A stretch of DNA of 64,000 nt from Tenacibaculum gallaicum. Lineage in GTDB: Bacteria > Bacteroidota > Bacteroidia > Flavobacteriales > Flavobacteriaceae. A program made the position numbers and the translations under genes. Shown here in pieces: positions 62,289 to 64,000 of the stretch (the stretch's first letter is position 1; the number at the start of each line of letters is the position of its first letter). The stretch lies in the NCBI RefSeq assembly GCF_003387615.1, contig NZ_QUNS01000002.1:372001-436000 (forward strand), in the 5' to 3' direction. The notes beneath the pieces were generated by a model, which was not told the DNA's origin, ran no database searches, and saw only the letters and a program-made list of their open reading frames with translations.

Positions 62289-62948
62289 TTGCTTTTACTT
62301 TATTCTAAAATACAAGAAGTTAAACATGAAGATCTTTTAACGGCTTATTTAAGTTCTTTTCCAAGGAAATATAAAGAAAGACTTTTAAGGTATCAAAGAT
62401 GGCAAGACGTTCAATTATCCTTATTAGGACGATTGCTAATAAAAGAAGGTCTATCATACTTTGAAAAAGAAATAGATTTTAAAAAATTGATGTTTACAGA
62501 GTATGATAGACCTTATTTTAAAGATAACGACATACAGTTTAATGTTTCTCATTCAGGAGAATTAGTAGTTGTAATTTTTACAAATAAACTTGTGGATATA
62601 GGTATAGATATAGAGAAATCACATCCTATAAAAGTAACAGAGTTTAAGGAGCAAATGACTGGATATGAAGAGCAAAAAATATTTAATTCAGAGTGTCCTC
62701 AAGATGAGTTTTTTAAGTACTGGACACAAAAAGAAGCAGTTTTAAAAGCAACAGGAAGAGGGTTGTCAATTCCACTAGAATCATTTGAAATAAAAAACAA
62801 TAAAACTAGTGTTGAAGCTAAGACATTTTTTGTTTCAAAGATAGATTTGCAGAAAGAATATACATGTCATGTTTCTCAAAATAAGAAGTTTACTAGTGAA
62901 GATATTACAGTAAAAAAAATTGATATTAAAGAGTTTTTAGAGATATAA
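62289..62948 (+). CDS. Sfp-type 4'-phosphopantetheinyl transferase
   Basis: 219 residues starting at TTG 62289; an in-frame TAA lies at 62283-62285 and no ATG follows, so TTG must start the gene. Motifs: FNVSHSGE, IGIDIEK (Mg ligands Asp107, Glu109) and FKYWTQKEAVLKATGRGL (Glu149). It transfers phosphopantetheine from CoA to carrier domains, here probably of the NRPS that starts 50 bp downstream. Confidence 0.9.
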   Translation: MLLLYSKIQEVKHEDLLTAYLSSFPRKYKERLLRYQRWQDVQLSLLGRLLIKEGLSYFEKEIDFKKLMFTEYDRPYFKDNDIQFNVSHSGELVVVIFTNKLVDIGIDIEKSHPIKVTEFKEQMTGYEEQKIFNSECPQDEFFKYWTQKEAVLKATGRGLSIPLESFEIKNNKTSVEAKTFFVSKIDLQKEYTCHVSQNKKFTSEDITVKKIDIKEFLEI

Positions 62949-62998
62949 AAATAGGATTACTTCATAAAGAATTTTCATAAAAAGTTGTACATACTACA

Positions 62999-64000
62999 TT
63001 GGATACTATTAAAGAACAAATAAAAGAAGACTATTGGTCTCGAAAGGTTGAAAGAATTGGTGTTATAAATACTTTAAACTTTAAAGTAGATTCTAAAATA
63101 GAAGAGGTTATAAATTTAGAAAGAATATCATACTTTCTTAAAATTTCTAATTCTGGAGAGGCTGCAGAATATACAATTTTATTAAGTGTATTTAATGCTT
63201 TGTTAAACCGATATTTTGAAGTTAAAGGGGTAGTATCTACAACTAATTTAAAAGATGGGGCTTTGTTATTTGTTTTATCTACAGAAAATGGGACTAAATT
63301 TTTTAAAGAGTATCTCAATGAAGTTAAAAATGAAGTTCAGAAGGCTTATAAATATTCTAATGTTGAAATAGAGAACACTTTTGATAGTTTAGTAAAAAGC
63401 TCCCTTTATTCTTTTACTTATAATAGTTTAGATAGTGCTTCTAGCCTAATACAAACTCCTTTTAATTTACATATAGAGAAAACTAATCAAGGGTTATCTG
63501 TCAGAATTTTGTTTGATGAGGATTTTGTTAGCGAGAAAAAAGTTTATAGCTTTTTTAAATCTTTTGAAAACTGGTTGGTTAATTTAGAAAGTTATATTGA
63601 TAAAGAAATAAGGAGTATTCCACTGGTGTTTAAAGAAGAACGTTCTAAGCTATTAAAAGAACTCAATAATACTTCCTTAAAATACAACGAAAGTACAACT
63701 CTTGTTACTCTTTTTGAAAAACAAGTGTTTAAAAGCCCTAAAAAAACTGCATTTAAGTTTAAAGATGAAGAAATAAGTTATCAGTCATTAAATAATGAAG
63801 TTAATCGATTTGCGAGGTTTTTAATTCAAAATAAAGGAGTACAATCAGGAGATATAATAGGAATAAAGTTAAAAAGAAATGAAAAGCTATTAACAACAAT
63901 TTTAGGTGTTTTAAAAGTAGGAGGAACCTATGTGCCTATTGATATTAATTATCCTAAAAGTAGAATAGAATATATCCTAACAGATAGTAAGTCTAAATTA
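62999..64000 (+). CDS. non-ribosomal peptide synthetase, first 334 codons (cut by window edge)
   Basis: An open frame from TTG 62999 to the window end (in-frame TAA at 62978-62980, no ATG near). The first 205 residues resemble the C-terminal half of a condensation domain (EDYWSRKVERI ... SLYSFTYNSLDSASSL ... FNLHIEK) and lack the HHxxxDG half. An adenylation domain follows from about 230 (TLVTLFEKQVFKSPKKTAFKF, EISYQSLNNEVNRFARFL, and A2-like LKVGGTYVPID at 305-315). The specificity pocket is outside the window. The initiation module of a peptide pathway is inferred. Confidence 0.9.
   Translation, partial: MDTIKEQIKEDYWSRKVERIGVINTLNFKVDSKIEEVINLERISYFLKISNSGEAAEYTILLSVFNALLNRYFEVKGVVSTTNLKDGALLFVLSTENGTKFFKEYLNEVKNEVQKAYKYSNVEIENTFDSLVKSSLYSFTYNSLDSASSLIQTPFNLHIEKTNQGLSVRILFDEDFVSEKKVYSFFKSFENWLVNLESYIDKEIRSIPLVFKEERSKLLKELNNTSLKYNESTTLVTLFEKQVFKSPKKTAFKFKDEEISYQSLNNEVNRFARFLIQNKGVQSGDIIGIKLKRNEKLLTTILGVLKVGGTYVPIDINYPKSRIEYILTDSKSKL

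Overview
The window is AT-rich DNA from a member of the Bacteroidota, most likely a marine Flavobacteriaceae of the Tenacibaculum/Polaribacter type. The support is: Bacteroidota-type promoters (TTTG, about 19 bases, TAnnTTTG) upstream of both tRNA groups; a type IX secretion sorting domain on a secreted nuclease; carboxypeptidase-regulatory-like TonB-dependent receptors; a PafA phosphatase; a UpxY antiterminator; and a ClpC/GyrA pair typical of the phylum. The genus is inference. No insertion sequence, prophage or rRNA operon was seen.

Layout. 1-9.9 kb: secreted and envelope functions (SPFH protein fragment, S1/P1 nuclease, two thioredoxin-fold proteins, M14 peptidase, DoxX-like protein, Pmp3-like mini membrane protein, PafA phosphatase, MlaE/MlaF lipid transporter). 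10-10.25 kb: tRNA-Lys and tRNA-Tyr. 10.3-24.9 kb: two TonB-dependent receptors, C1 peptidase, a long MORN-2-type repeat protein, DUF389 protein, a pdxH-sixA-ppx operon and an SGNH hydrolase. 24.9-31 kb: small stress and regulatory genes, including an ohrR-ohr-nitroreductase operon with a clear operator and an Ada-like regulator, followed by an interrupted HEPN gene. 31-43 kb: accessory region with a multidomain secreted nuclease, a SigZ gene beside a four-gene redox/ATP-grasp operon, several unknown genes, an unlisted-size Cys-rich peptide with a double-glycine-type leader, an Abi/HEPN-like gene and a GC-rich array of 23-bp hairpin repeats. 43.5-58.4 kb: copper export genes, then core genes (clpC, gyrA, TPR protein, NlpC/P60, thiolase, HD phosphohydrolase). 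58.5-58.8 kb: tRNA-Ser, tRNA-Pro, tRNA-Arg.

The most unusual part is 59.0-64.0 kb, right after the tRNA cluster: the start of a non-ribosomal peptide synthetase (NRPS) locus. It holds a stand-alone E1/ThiF-type adenylyltransferase, a PAS-LuxR regulator, a GNAT-fold protein resembling autoinducer/N-acyl amino acid synthases, a UpxY/NusG-type antiterminator, a Sfp-type phosphopantetheinyl transferase and the first 334 codons of an NRPS. A 16-bp dyad with consensus CTACnnTTTTGTkTAG stands 21-22 bp upstream of a -7 element in front of the ThiF, GNAT and UpxY genes. It is absent in front of other genes as far as I could see. I infer a signal-producing, PAS-LuxR-controlled and antiterminator-assisted biosynthetic regulon. 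Its product and signal are unknown.
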